In this document: positions 14,831 through 27,249 of the stretch, one piece after another
Layout: each line of letters opens with the position of its first letter
Position numbering within the stretch: the first letter of the stretch is position 1
Assembly: GCA_007922305.1 (NCBI GenBank)
Contig: ML677334.1
Location: forward strand, 64,473,037 to 64,537,036
Origin: Dermatemys mawii
Taxonomy: Eukaryota; Chordata; Testudines; Dermatemydidae
DNA: 64,000 nt
Direction: 5' to 3'
Notes under the pieces: generated by a model
What the model was told of the DNA's origin: nothing
Database searches by the model: none
Seen by the model: the letters and a program-made list of their open reading frames with translations, nothing else
Position numbers and translations under genes: made by a program

Positions 14831-15869
14831 ACGTGCACACATACTCCCCTGTTTTATTTTGGGGTGCAGTCCAGACCAGTGAGGGGTTGTCATTGTGTGT
14901 CCCGCAGCTTTGGTGCCTCACAGTTCTTTGCTGTTGTAGCTCCCAACCTGGGCTGCTCACAAACAGCCTGTGTTTAGCTGTAGCTCTGGTCCAGAAGCTC
15001 TGACCCCAGCGGCCAGTCAGCAAGGTCAGTGACAGTCTGACTTCCACCAGCCTTGGTTACTTCTTGCAGGGTGACCCCTAACTTACTCCCAGTCCTGAAT
15101 TTTCCACAAAACATGCTCTGCCCGATTTTGGACAGCTCACTTATTAAAGGTCTGTTGCCCTTGATCAATATTCAACAGTTTGCTACTTTAATTGACATTA
15201 CCAAACAGCTCAGTTTCAACCAACACTGGATTAATTTAAATTAAAAATAAAACAAGCTAGAGTTGGCTCAAGTCTCAAATCCTTACCAAATGTCTCAGCA
15301 ACATAGCTAACCAAATTCTCAGGTCAGGCTCTGCCCAACCCCAAAGTCAGAGGGCTGGTTCCTTTGTCTTCTTTGAGATGAATTGAGATGTTCACTCACC
15401 CTTTGAAATTTTTTTTTCCTGAGGGTTACCGCTGTCTAAAGGTGATTCCTGCTGTGAGGAAGGAGAGCTGGAATCTGATGGTAAAAGAGGTTCAATTGCT
15501 TTTGTTTGCTAAAATGCTGCTCGATCTATTTCTGCCCCCTTTCTTTGCCAAAGAATGTCCACTTGACAGGGGATTCCCAATCAACTTTGACACCTGGCTA
15601 GAGGAGTCCACTTGTCCTTTGTTTTGAGAAACAGGTTTGCCCCCTCTACATACTTGTCTGGTAAACACCATTTAGCCGTAACTTCAGCTTATGTTCATAA
15701 CTCTTAATATGCATTTTGTACGTACATCACACAAGACTATTAATGATCAGTATGTTTTAGCTTTTAAATGATACCTCACAAAGCATATTTTGCACAAAGG
15801 TTATTACAGTAACATGTAGGATGTGAATACAAGTGTGCTTCGGGTCACCCCATCCCCAAAGATGGTAAC

Positions 15870-16480
15870 AGAGGCATTGCTATATCAGATAAGACCAGTG
15901 GTTCATCAAGAACATTGTCCTAGGGGCCAGTACCAGATACTCCAAAGGAAGGTGTGAGGACCACATTGTGGACAATTAAGGATTAAGAAGAGATTCTCCC
16001 TGTGGGTAGGTTATTCCCTATTAGTTAATGGTTGGTTTGTGCTTCAAAGAAAAGTTTGTATTCCTTATAACTTATCTTATCTAAGGTAACTGCTTGATGT
16101 CCTCATTAATGTTATAAAATCCTTGCTTAGAATTCTACAAGGTTCTTCAATGGCATCTTGAAGTGATAAGTTCCACTGTTTAATAATGCATAGTGTAGAA
16201 AAAAGTATTTCCTTTTGTTCAGTTTAAATTTGTTGCCTTTCCTTTTTCTTATACTGTGAGAAAATAAGTAATTCTCCTCTTCTTTTGACTCTTTTCAAAA
16301 GAAAACCTGTCTCATAATTTTTGTTGTTTCATTTTGGAATCCTCTATCTCTGCTATCTTAAAATAATTGCGTAGGTGTCCTTATGTTGCCACTATAAATT
16401 TAATAGTTCTGTTTCCACATATTTCTCTTGCTAATATAACCAACAACAGGAGCATAAGATGCACATCTATGTTCAATTAT
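15870..16480 (-). mobile_element. CR1 LINE fragment (3' part)
   Basis: ATCAGATAAGACCAGTGGTT and GGCCAGTACCAGATACTCC correspond to the reverse complement of the CR1 3' end, which appears in the opposite orientation at 26400-26630. The sequence continues into AAGTGATAAGTTCCACTGTT and TATTTCCTTTTGTTCAGTTT, further blocks of the same 3' region. It is 5'-truncated, diverged and non-coding. Confidence 0.65.
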
Positions 16481-17099
16481 TTGATTAGCTCAGAGAAGCA
16501 CGTTTAGACCCCCTAATGTTTGACACTGAGGGGCTGGTTTTTCACATTTTATTCAAATGTCTCGCTCTGTCACATAAGACTTAAGAAGAGAAGAGGAATG
16601 GCATTGGTTTTTGATGTGTGGTAGAAAAAGGGAGTAGCTTTGAAAGAAGCTTTAAATATCTATCCTCATTTTAAGTAGTTTGGGGGTTTAAAAAACACAC
16701 TGCATATGCTTCTCTCTTGGGCATATAGCAGATTCACAGTCTGTTTTCCTCAGAGTCTTTTGATAACCATCGAAGAAGGAAGCATAGGCTTGTGGCTAAA
16801 GGAAAAGCTAGGAAATCTATCTTGTCTTTTCCCCTCTCCAGACTCTGTTGCAAACTTCCTTCGTGTCCTTGAGCAAGTTAGATAAGCCAGAGCTTTGATG
16901 CGTCCATAACTTGGGTTGGCTCGAATCTTAGGCTGCATGTCATGAAACACTTATTGCCTGACCTTCAGGGATGGAGAGCATCTGCATCACCCATTTACCT
17001 TCACTAGAGTAAAATACTTATTTTTCCCTCCGGTCTTTTTAATGGAGAAAAGGGATAGGAGAAACCTCAAAGTGGGCACTCATATAGAGGACACTTGTG

Positions 17100-17275
17100 A
17101 AAATGTTTCCCTGTAATCTGTCTCAGTTTCCCCATCTGTAGAATGAAGGTAATACTTAACTGCACTATAAGGGTGTTGTGAAATTCAGTTTTATAACGTT
17201 TGTAAAATGCTTTGAGATACTCAGCTGCAAAGCTCTCTAAAGTGCCAACTATTAATATTATTTTAATGTGCATTA
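17100..17275 (+). mobile_element. MIR-type SINE
   Basis: The core wording CTGTCTCAGTTTCCCCATCT, GTAGAATGAAGGTAATACTT, GGGTGTTGTGAAATTCAG and AAATGCTTTGAGATACTC is the diagnostic MIR core and 3' half. It is an old copy, truncated at its tRNA-like 5' end, and transcriptionally irrelevant. Confidence 0.8.
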
Positions 17276-18595
17276 TTTATTATGCTTTATGTTAAACCTG
17301 TTTTCAGAACAGATCTATCCTAAATGGAAACATTTGGACACTAAAGCAAAAGTTTAATATAGAAATCTTTCTTTCACATAAGACGTACATATAGTAGATG
17401 GCAGGATCTTCCTTTTGATATAGTGGAGCGAATTTAATTTAGTTCATTTGAGAGCATCCAAGAACCTGACATTTCTAATTGGTAAAACAGAGGAACATTT
17501 ATAGGTGATAGTAGTAAACTATAGAGTTATCATTAACATTTCCCGTAATAATAGTGAAAGCTACATTTAATATAGGCTTATTGGAAACGGCATAAACATA
17601 AATAGAGTTCATAGCATATTAAGCGAAGATACGCTGTAAGTAAAGACTGGGCAATTAAAAAGGTTTACCCAAGTGAAGCCAAATATAGTGCAGAGGATAA
17701 TTAATGGGGTTGAGACAACTCAATAATAACCACTTTGAACTTTAACAATAGTGCATTAATGCATGTGTCAGAAGGAGGGATTACATTTACAATCAACAAC
17801 CATTTGCTAGAAATTTTTACCACATAGGTTAATTAGGAACTCATGATAACAGTATACTGATTAACTCACTGAACAAAGGGCTACACATGGTATTTAAGCA
17901 TGCCATTCATTCCCCCCCCCCACACACATTTTTGTTCAAGTGCCTAAAGAAGGGACTTGTTTAGATATAACTGATTCCATAACCAGTCCTCATTTCATGT
18001 GTATCACTCCTTGTGACCGGTATGAAGCAGTTCTGTAATAACTTATGAATACACTAGGTTGACCTGCTTATTGGAATGTTGACTGTATGGTGTTATACAG
18101 AGCTGCTGGGGGGGGGCGGGGGAAACCACACACAAGCAGGAAGAGGAAACAACTAAGTCACCACAAGGTAAACCCTTCAGGTTTACTGAACAGTGGCAGA
18201 GCCATTGGCTCTCAGTGTGCTGACTTGACCCCCTGTGGAGCCTACAACCTGGCGTGGGCAAGCAGGACCCTACACCCAGGAACTGAAAAGGACAAAGGGA
18301 TTTTGGATGGGTTAAAAAAAAAAAAAAAGGTGTCAGTCTCTTACCAGAAAGGAGGCAGTTGTTGGGGAGCTGTTCAGAATGTCACCAGCATCTGCTGAGG
18401 CCTGGAGAAGTTAGGGCGGCCTGCTTTTCACTGAGGGACGGGAAGCCCTTTAGGGAAGGGAGAGATGTGTACCGTTTTAAAAAACCATTTTGTTTAAATG
18501 ATTTGTTACTGTTAAATGATGATTTGGCAGAACTGAGTGGAGAAAAAATGGTGAATAGTAAATTTATCAAAAATGAAATTTTTTAGAGTACTGAA

Positions 18596-18770
18596 ACATT
18601 TAGGAAATTCTGATTGAATTTGCAAACCATCTCAGCCTGAGGATCTGGGAAAGAATTTTCATTGGAAATGTCAAAATATTTCAATATTTTCAAAGCAAAC
18701 CATTGAGGCATTTCTTTTCATTTCAAAATATTTTGTTTGACCTGAACACGTGGTTCACACACACACTTCA
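18596..18770. repeat. Degenerate AT-rich repeat
   Basis: CAAAATATTTCAATATTTTC and TTTCAAAATATTTTGTTTGA are imperfect inverted copies of one another. The wording is like the AT-rich tracts at 14590-14830 and 27465-27550. No termini could be defined. Confidence 0.3.
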
Positions 18771-19026
18771 GCGAGCGGGGTGGGGTCGGGGGAGGAATCA
18801 GTTTTGGTTCAAAACGAATTGGCCAGCAAACTGAAAAATCAATTACTTGCACAGCTATATACTTCTTAATAAGTCTGTCTGGTCACTATATTCACCCCTG
18901 GTCACAGACTCTTGAAGGGAAGAAGCACAGGTGCTAAATTCAGTTGGATTTGCTAGGGAAGTATGGTTGATACGAGGCTACTGTATCATTTAGTAAAAAT
19001 ATTAGAATGTAGTGATGTGAGACTAC

Positions 19027-20464
19027 TGTGACAGTTCTTGGGATGCCCAGGACTGAGAGTTACCTTGTTATCCTCTTGCTTCCTTCCAGCAAGGGGGAGA
19101 CTTGCTTTTGCTTAACTGGGTGTCAGCTCCCTGACATCTCCAGTCTACTAGCCACCAAAGCAGTAGACTCCTCTCCTCTGAACTCTGCAGCCCTTCCTTT
19201 GCCTTGCATGTTAACAACAGGTGTACCTCAGCCCCTGATCCTTTTGAAATGTTCCCCTGTAGTATTCAGCCCCATCTCCACAGGACACTCTCAGTAATAC
19301 CTGCCTGTGGTCCCCACGGGAATACTGCACACACCAGGTTGAATGACTCAACTCGGGATCAGTTCCTGGTACAATACCCCTGCACTGAGCTATGTTTATA
19401 GTGAAAACAATCATAAGTTTATTATCCAAGATCAAGATTTAAGAGGTAGTGAGTAAGGAAAATGAAACAAAAGGGTTACATATAAAACAAAATCAAAACA
19501 TGATTTATCTCGCCCAAAGCCTTTTTACAGCGTTTCTAACCAGGGCAGGTTGGGAATCATGTTTTCATGAATGTATACATGCTGTCCATTTACTTACCAG
19601 ATGAAGGGGTATCTCCTTGTCTTCAACTTATATCCTCAAAGTTCATTGTCTGGCCCCAGAGACAAGACAGTTCAGTCTCTGGTGTCCTGCCTCCTTGTTG
19701 GCTTCCAATTCTCTCCGTTGACATCACATGTAAATGACTCCCATCATGTTGGTTTATGTAGCCGAGCAGCAACTCACCCTGCGGCGCCCCCTGCTAGTCA
19801 TCTGGGAATTAGCTCGTCTTCAGCATCTGGAGCACCCTCTTCAGGCTGTAGTCCCGCTTGCTACTGGCCCTCGTGGCCCTCCCCTGGAGCCGGTGTGCTC
19901 TTACCTAGGGTGCTGCACCCCTGCAGTACTCCCACAGTCTCAGGGTCTCCCCACCTCAGGGAACCCCCACTCCTATCCCCACCTTGCCTCAGTTTAGGCA
20001 ACTGCCAGTCACCACTTGCCCCCATTCTCTGGGGCAGACTGCAGTATCATTGCCATTCATTAACAAGGAGGGTTTGGCCTGCTGCTTCTGCCTCTAGAGC
20101 CATGGGCTGCCCCCTGCAACTCCAGTACCCCTTTGTTGGGCCTGTCCCCAAGGCCCTGCAGTCTGGGGGTTTCCATGCCAGAGCTCCCTCAGCTCCTCTG
20201 CCTTGCCCCAGCCCTGCTTCCATCTAGGAACCTACTCAAGCTCCCAGCAGCCAGGCCTGTCTGCGTCTGTAGACAGAGGAGACTATCTCTCTCAGGTCCA
20301 AACTCTGGGCATTTTTATCAGGGCCAGCTGGGCCCTGATTGACCCAGCCGTAGCTGTGGCTGCTCTGCCTTCTGTTGCAGTCCTCTGCTGGGCTGCCTTT
20401 CCCTTGCCACAGCCCTCTGCAGGGCTGTTTTAAGCCCTTTTTTGCTGGAGTGGGGCAGAACTCT
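19027..20464 (-). mobile_element. Probable solo LTR with 6-bp flanking duplication
   Basis: The 6-mer GACTAC flanks the element exactly (19021-19026 and 20465-20470). The left end begins TGTGACAG, so on the - strand it ends CTGTCACA as LTRs do. The right end is odd: on the - strand it starts AGAGTTCTGC (or CAGAG with a 5-bp duplication) instead of TG. Read on the - strand, a TATA-like GATATAAG lies at about 19628-19636. An AATAAA signal (TTTATT on +) follows at about 19417-19422, some 210 bp downstream, a typical U3-R-U5 order. The GC-rich part at 19760-20420 would be U3. No internal retroviral or gypsy coding sequence was seen. Open frames within it are incidental. Confidence 0.6.
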
Positions 20465-21639
20465 GACTACATGGTATTATGACAAAATTGACATATGACC
20501 AAATGAAGACTTATCAAATAATAGTGTAGGATTTGTCATATTGAACTCCATTTCCTCAAGAGAGTGTGAGTTTGCCATTGCTGCAACAGTATTCACCATT
20601 CTCCACAGATCTCATGGAGGGCACGTTGTGTGTCTAGGGATTTTCACAGGCATAGTCTAGGATGTCTTGCCCCTATCCCCATTCCCAACTTAAAGCCCAT
20701 CAAAGTTACGGTACAGCCCTGGACTGTATTTCTGCTGACCACCCTCTCAGTGGTTGAGGGGAAGCCTTTGCATCATAGCTGCAGGAGCTATATTGCTAGG
20801 GCGCAAAATTGGCTAGTAGGGACAAACAACCGTAATGGAGGCACAAGCCCTCCATGGGGATAGTCTTGGGATCCAACTGGTCCCTACCACATGGCTTTTA
20901 GGTAGGTGATCTCTGTCTCCTGCAAACAGTTTCTCTCTTGTGAGACTTTTCCCATGTGAGGAGGTGATCAATTCCATTGTTTATTACAAGGATTTCTAAG
21001 GTGCTCATCGACTAAGTATCTAGGCCTGGCAAAAAGTTGTATGTGGCCCTGGAAACAAGATGAAACACATGAAAAAGGCATGTAAAATCTGCAGGCTATG
21101 AATCATGGTGCTTTTTAAATTCCTTTTTCTCCTTGCAACTATTTTTTTATCATATTTAGGCATTAGTTTGGAGAAGAGATAAATAATGTTCACTTCAAAA
21201 GGCACTTCCTCCTTAATAAATAATTCAGATGTAGATTGTTGATATTCTGTTCTGAACACAGTAGTAGTACTTAACATTCGGAGCAATCACATTAGCTCTT
21301 CCCCACATATGATTTAAATGGAGTATGACGGTTTAGGGTCTATATTCGCCCCATGGCATATTAGGATCAGACTTGGCAAGGGGTTGCAGTGCTCTCATAT
21401 CTGCTGGAGGAACTGAATGAAAGATGTATAGTTCAAAGAGGTTTTCTTAATTGTATTGCAACTTCATAGTTTTCAGATGCTAAAACCCAGAATTTTTCCA
21501 GCTATATCAGGATATAAATTGTTGCATATGATCAGCTTTAGAGCATGTGGGTATTTTGCTTTCCTTCATAAATGTGTCTGTTTTTAAACTTGTCAAATAA
21601 GTTTGAAACAAAGGTACAGTATATTAACTTATTTAAGTT

Positions 21640-21830
21640 TAGCAGCTGTGTTAGTCTGTATCCGTAAAGAAAACGAGGCATACTTGTGGCACCTTAGAGA
21701 CTAATCAATTTATTTCAGCATAAGCTTTCATGGATGGGCTATAGCCCACGAAAGCTTATGCTGAAATAAATTGGTTAGTCTTTAAGGTGCCACAAGTATT
21801 CCTCGTTTTCTTTATATTAGCTTAGTTTGT
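21640..21830. repeat. Two inverted copies of an abundant turtle-type repeat
   Basis: The left half reads TGTTAGTCTGTATCC, then ACTTGTGGCACCTTAGAGAC and AGCATAAGCTTTC. The right half is the same segment inverted: GAAAGCTTATGCTGAAATAA, TTAAGGTGCCACAAGTATTC. The arms span about 21666-21733 and 21747-21813 around a small central palindrome, TGGGCTATAGCCCA. I recognise the wording from turtle genomes but cannot assign a superfamily. A larger head-to-head pair of the same family lies at 38519-38960. Confidence 0.75.
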
Positions 21831-24574
21831 TTTACATTTATGGTTACATTATGGCTGGTCTCAACCCTTGTGAGCTGTTTACCATCCATGAAATTTTCCT
21901 CAATGGACAGACCTCTGTGTGAGTATGCTCAGAAGTACATTCTAGTAGGCTACGTCATGTTGCTGTTCTGATCCATCATTGTTTTTAATTAGGTTGCTGA
22001 CAAACTGATTCCATAACAGGGTGCTTGTTACTGATTTTGCTGAAATGAGTTGTCTCTTATTCCTTTGTTTTATGTGGTCAATGCAGTTGACCAGCTCTTG
22101 ACCAACTTCGTATTTTAAGGGATATGTTCAACCTATAGGGAAATAACAGGTTGTGTTCTATGCCAGTAGCTCATAGAATATGGGTTGGGGCTTAGTCAGG
22201 AGAGGTGCCCCAGGTATTGTGAGCTACTTGAAAACCCCCTTTGGTCAGTTGCAGAACTTAAGCAAGAGCAGCTCTCTGGATGTTCCATCTTATGTTGGGG
22301 ATTTGCATACTGGCAGGCCTCAAAATCAGGAGGGTGGCCAAGGTGGCATGCAGCCATCTCTTCCCTCTCCTTTGTCCCTAAACAAGCTGCCGCAAGCTGA
22401 GCTCTCAGTCAGGACCATTATGTTCTTGTGAAGTATTAAGTACATATTCCATCAGACCATAAGAACCTTAACTCTGATCCCAAATACATACTATTATTCC
22501 CCTGGAATCTCAAAAATAAGCATAGCACAAATCTTTATGAAAAGAAACATTTTATGTATCTACATATTAATGATCCACACAGTTTTGCCTGAAATGCATG
22601 TCTACAAATATCTTCCTGTCTTAGAGGTTTGCACTGCATAACTTTATTGTATGTTTTCTACTAAACAATATTTTCAAGAAACAGCAGCCAAGTACTTTAC
22701 AAAAAATGATACTGTCATTTGATATATATGGATTGATACTGTGCATTGAGTGTTGCTAAAAGAAATATTTAGATACAGACATAAAGACTAAAATATATTA
22801 AACCCTCTCCTCTCCACAGATGAACACACACGCTGACGCACAACAATCTATGTGTTAAGGTTGTGGTATTGTGAGGGAATGTGCATTTTGTTAGTTTTTG
22901 ATAATTAGAAGTGCTGCTGCATTGTTATCACAAGCACTCTTAACTTTATTAATTACATTTGGTATTTAACAAGACATGTTTTTTACTGTGGTGAGAGTTT
23001 TTAAAAATATCAGTTTAATACTGATGTTGGAACACTGCTCCTTTCACAACATGTGAGCTCTGCTATTCCTCAGTCCCCCTCTGAGGTCAGGACATATGCA
23101 TCTACTGCACAGCAAATGATTAAAATAATAATAAAAAAATCCTCCCTGAAGTCCCAACATGAAATAAACCTAAACCGTTCAATTTGGCTCATGTATCTGG
23201 ACTCCAGCTGAAAGGTTCTTGGTTCCTCTTGGCCCACCATAGAAAGCCTACCCCAGCAACACAAATCCTACTCAGGGCTCAACAGTCCTTTTGGCTCTTG
23301 TATCAGGGCTTCAGCTGATGTTTCTTGGCACTTGCTGCTCCTCACACATCTCTCATTCTACCAGTCAGTCCCTAGTCTTCGTAACCTAGAGATCTCAGAC
23401 CGCTACCTGTTTTCTTGGTTGCATGATCTCTGGATTTTCAATATTTTCTGGGAAACTACATTTCCCAAGATACCTAGTCTTCAAAGGTCTTAGAGCCCTA
23501 ACAGATGCACCAGGACATGTGCATTTGTCTGCAGGCTCAGTGTCCTGTTTATATAAACTCATGGGCTAGGATATAACTTTACCAGCTGTTCTGGGGTAAG
23601 AGGCAATGTATTCTTGTAACATGCTGGGAATCAAAAAATTTGTGATTTTGAATGTAACCATTCTTTCCCTTGTTCTGAGTGAGGAATATTTAATTATTTT
23701 CTGTAGCATATTCCCTCTTGCATCCAGCCAGTTATTCTGGCTGGTGAGTGAGGGGATAGAACTGTGGTTCCCACTACTCTCTAGCCCTCCTCACTTACTT
23801 TATCACATTGTTGAATTTCAGGCAATCTTCTATCCCCATGGCTGTAGTTACAGTCTGAGTAGGGTTTAACAGGGGAGCAAGATAAGATGAGCCTTATTCC
23901 CCAGCATAGCATAGAGAAGGCTGTGGCAATGTAATCCCAGGTGATTTAGTTGATCATTATGACAACATCATGTGATCTGTTGAAGTTCTATGAACATGCT
24001 TGTCAGCCTGATCTGAGAGTCTGTGGTGGGAGAGGAACTCTGGATCTGACAATATGAGATGTCCAGCATCCTGAACTGAGTCAGTGTGAGTTAAGGATTC
24101 TATATGGTCTTACAGAACCAGGCTCTCTATGGCTGTTTCAAAACCCCAAAAAGTAAGAACTGAAACAATAAAAAATACCTATAAAAAGGTTCCATAAATG
24201 GAGCTGTGTAATTAAAACATAAGCACCCAATCTGAACTGATGGTTCCCATATTTTAATATATAATTATAAAATCATCTTGCTAATTATGTTCCTTTTATA
24301 AATAGTCTTCTAGTAAGATGGGTTGCATGTAAATGTGATGCATTATTATAATGAGGAGGCTAAATCAGTGGAAGATACAGGTAATCAGAAGTTTCAGCTC
24401 AAGAGAAATATTTAAAATGTTCATGTCCCACAGAGGATGTAGGGCTAGAACTAGTATCCACTAAGATAAATTGGAGTCTTTCCTGCAAATATAGAGGTGA
24501 GTAACTTGATGTAAGTAGTTCCTTGAAATCAAGGAGAACACTCATGTGCATCATGTTACTCATGTGAGTAAGTG

Positions 24575-24795
24575 TTTGCAGGAATCCCGTACTGGGTGCC
24601 CTTGGGCAAATCACTTCCCCTATCTGTGCCTCACTTTCCCATCTATAAAAAAGGATAAATGATACTTACTTCCTTTATAAATCATTATAAGATCTTCCAA
24701 TAAAAAAATTCTTATAATGTTAGGTGGTGGTATTTATGTAAATGAAGTTTCCAGGTGCTCAGGACCTTAGCTCAGAATATTGCAGAATCAAGCCC
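24575..24795 (+). mobile_element. MIR-type SINE
   Basis: CCCTTGGGCAAATCACTTCC, CTGTGCCTCACTTTCCCATC and TATAAAAAAGGATAAATGAT follow the MIR core almost word for word. A GGTGGTATTTATGTAAATGA 3' segment follows. It is diverged and non-coding. Confidence 0.8.
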
Positions 24796-25584
24796 TAAGA
24801 TGTATAACAGTGTATTTGCTGCTAAATAGAACTTGCAATTTAACATGTAAAAAATATACACACAAGATCAAGAACCACCAAGCTTTAGATTCTCTAACCC
24901 TGCAGTCATAAAGAAAATCTTTACATCAGCTCACAGTACAATTAAGTCAGAACAGCTATATTAACATTTTGGAAGAATTTCCAAGCTACATCTGCGTTGA
25001 CTCCCAAAAATAAGAAGTTCTAAATCAGAAATTTCCATTTTATAGCCCAGTTTAAGTCTGCTGAAATTTTGTTTATTCTCCAGGCATGATCTGATCAAAT
25101 AGAAAACTTGCTGGTGGAAATTCAGTCAAAACAAATTCAGGCTTTGAAAATTTTGATTTTGTTCCACAGAGATGTATTGTCACATGCTATGAAGTCAAGA
25201 GGCTTAAAAGTTTCACAGTCAATGATTTAAGCTTCCACTAAATATCTCCTCAAATAGCATTCAAGTTTCTGGGTACATGGCTTTCCCTAAGACTGGTTAA
25301 ATTAGAGCTCCGTGATGCAGCACGCTATATAGCTGTTATTCTTCACTATGACAACATATATGTAGGTCAAGATTTTGAAAGTTACAATCAAAAGTTAGGT
25401 TCATAATGTTATCAGGCATTACTGAGTGCTCAGTGCTATTGAAAATCAGACCACTTAAATAGGATTTAGGAACCTAATTTTAAGTTTATACCTATGGTGG
25501 CTGCTGTTGACTAATTTTGTGTAATGGAGATCTGGTGTGTTGGGATAATTTAAGTCAGTCAAAACAAAGAAGATCTCTTATTAA

Positions 25585-25712
25585 TATTTTATTAGGCACT
25601 AACCATGTGCTCAGAATTCTGGAAGACACAAATAGAGAGAACTTCTCCTGCCCTGAGGAGCATTTAGGCTTTATTGAAGGGACACTCAGTATCTATAGAC
25701 CAAAGAGCTAGG
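25585..25712 (-). repeat. Possible SINE 3'-tail fragment
   Basis: TTAGGCACTAACCATGTGCT, GACACAAATAGAGAGAACTT, CTGCCCTGAGGAGCATTTAG on the + strand resemble the reverse complement of the turtle SINE tail seen at 62175-62460 and 45735-45866. Similarity is partial, and the head is missing. Confidence 0.4.
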
Positions 25713-26164
25713 ATTTTTTCTTGTTTTTGTAAAATTTTTAAATCAAATAATATTAAACTGTGTTCTTTTTTCTTATTCTATACTTTCCTCTGAAGTATTT
25801 GTAACTACAAACATTGCAGCCTACACAAAGAACCAGACAATGCAATTGACTTGGAAAAAGAGAAGATAAGATTTCATTGATCTACACTGTGCAGCATGCG
25901 TCAAAATCAAATAACTACTTAATGTACAGCCACTTTAGAATGTGCCACATCAGACTGCTGAATATAATATAGAATTTTTCATACCTCAGGGTGGAAAGAT
26001 GTCTCATATTTCTTGTACCGTACAGAATGATTTTGTGTAAAGGTGACGAACTCCATTTCTGAAGTACTGTGAAGTAAAACTCTGCTGTGGTTGTACAGAA
26101 TCCAAACTAGGGCAAAATTTGCTCCTATTTGTTTCATTCAGACCTCTCTAACTAAATTCTGTCA

Positions 26165-26275
26165 GTTCTTGTTCCTGGTGAGTAGTAATACCTTACTTAA
26201 TGAATGAATTCCATTGACTTCACTAGGACTAATTATGAAGTAAGCAGTACCTTACTCACCATGAGTAAAAAGGAC
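26165..26275. repeat. Small fold-back repeat
   Basis: GTGAGTAGTAATACCTTACT pairs imperfectly with AAGTAAGCAGTACCTTACTCACC. The centre is AATTCCATTGACTTCACTAG. It is of the same class as the other short reptilian fold-backs here. Confidence 0.45.
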
Positions 26276-26399
26276 AGAATCGGATCTGTAAATTTTAGTA
26301 GAAGCTTTCTAACAATAAGTGAAAAATGCATTACTCAGTCACTGTGAAAATATTTTTTCTTGTAGATGGCAGCTTTTAGTCTGTAAGTAAAAGATCTAG

Positions 26400-26630
26400 A
26401 TAAGTTCATGGAGAATAGGTCCATCAATGGCTATTAGCCAGGATGGACAGGAATGATGTCCCTAGCCTCTGTTTGCCAAAAGCTGGGAATGGGCGACAAT
26501 GGATGGATCACTTGATGATTACCTGTTCTGTTCATTCCCTCTGGGCACCTGGCATTGTTCACTGTCAGAAGACAGGATACTGGGCTAGATGGATCTTTGG
26601 CATGACCCAGTATGGCCATTTTTATGCAAG
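26400..26630 (+). mobile_element. CR1 LINE 3' end
   Basis: GGACAGGAATGATGTCCCTA, CTCTGTTTGCCAAAAGCTGG, GATCACTTGATGATTACCTG, GACAGGATACTGGGCTAGAT and GACCCAGTATGGCCATTTTT follow the 3' end of a CR1 subfamily in the forward direction. The element is cut at its tail by the TA-flanked transposon at 26633-27046. Confidence 0.8.
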
Positions 26631-26632
26631 TA

Positions 26633-27046
26633 CAGCAAAGCCCCAGTATAACGCATCCCAGTATAATGCAAATTTGGATATAGCGCAATTATACCATGGC
26701 TCCCAAGGCTGCAGGTGCTACTGTTCTCTGTCCCCGGCAGGAGTGGGGGCCACGGCTTCCAGAGAAGCCACGGCCCCTGCGTCTTCGGGGACAGGGGACT
26801 CCAGGGCTGCAGGCGCTGGTGTTCCCTGCCCCCAGCAGGTGCGGGGCTGCGGCTTCCACAAAGAACTCCGGGTTCTCTGTCCCCGGCAGGCGCAGGGCCG
26901 CAGCTTCTCTCCCCTGCTGGGCAGCAGGGAGAGAAGCCGCAGCCCTGCACCTGCCGGGGACAGAGAACCCACTATAACGCGACCCCGCATTTACTGCAGT
27001 GGGATTTATTGGATCCCATTTGTCACATTATAGTGGGGCTCCCCTG
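26633..27046. mobile_element. Non-autonomous pogo/Tigger-like element with GC-rich hairpin
   Basis: TA duplications (26631-26632 and 27047-27048) flank inverted termini: CAGCAAAGCCCCAGTATAAC on the left, and on the right the reverse complement of CAGGGGAGCCCCACTATAAT. Subterminal TATAACGC motifs occur at both ends. The interior is built from GC-rich units starting TTCTCTGTCCCCGGCAGG, several direct and one inverted; the inverted pair forms a hairpin at 26872-26968. No transposase is encoded. Superfamily assignment rests on the TA duplication and the CAG ends. It sits at the tail of a CR1 copy. Confidence 0.7.
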
Positions 27047-27249
27047 TACTGGCATTTCTTCACGTATGCAGCAGTATATTGAGGGGTCCCAATCCTGAAA
27101 ACAGTAAGTCTACTTATGTAGACTTCAGTAAGTCTACTTATGTAGTAAAGTTAAGCACCTGCATGTTAAATTATTCAAAAGTTCAAAAAAATTCCCATTT
27201 GCTTCAGGATGAAACTGAAGCATTTGAAGTTTTACATGAAAAACAAAAG

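Noticed and set aside
18015..18320. Possible exon or SINE with an A-run near 18315
   Set aside because: The A-run could be a retroposon tail, but no pol III box, target duplication or known family wording was visible.
19571..20227. 218-residue open frame
   Set aside because: Pro/Ser/Leu-rich translation of the LTR-like U3 region; no domain, no splice context, and opposite in strand to the LTR.
23040..23600. Possible further LTR (TTTATATAAAC near 23551, AATAAA near 23163)
   Set aside because: The TATA-like and polyadenylation-like motifs are not in a consistent order on either strand, and no duplication or TG/CA ends were found.
26443..27098. Open frames of 196 and 127 residues
   Set aside because: They cross a CR1 tail and a GC-rich DNA transposon; composition explains the absence of stops.
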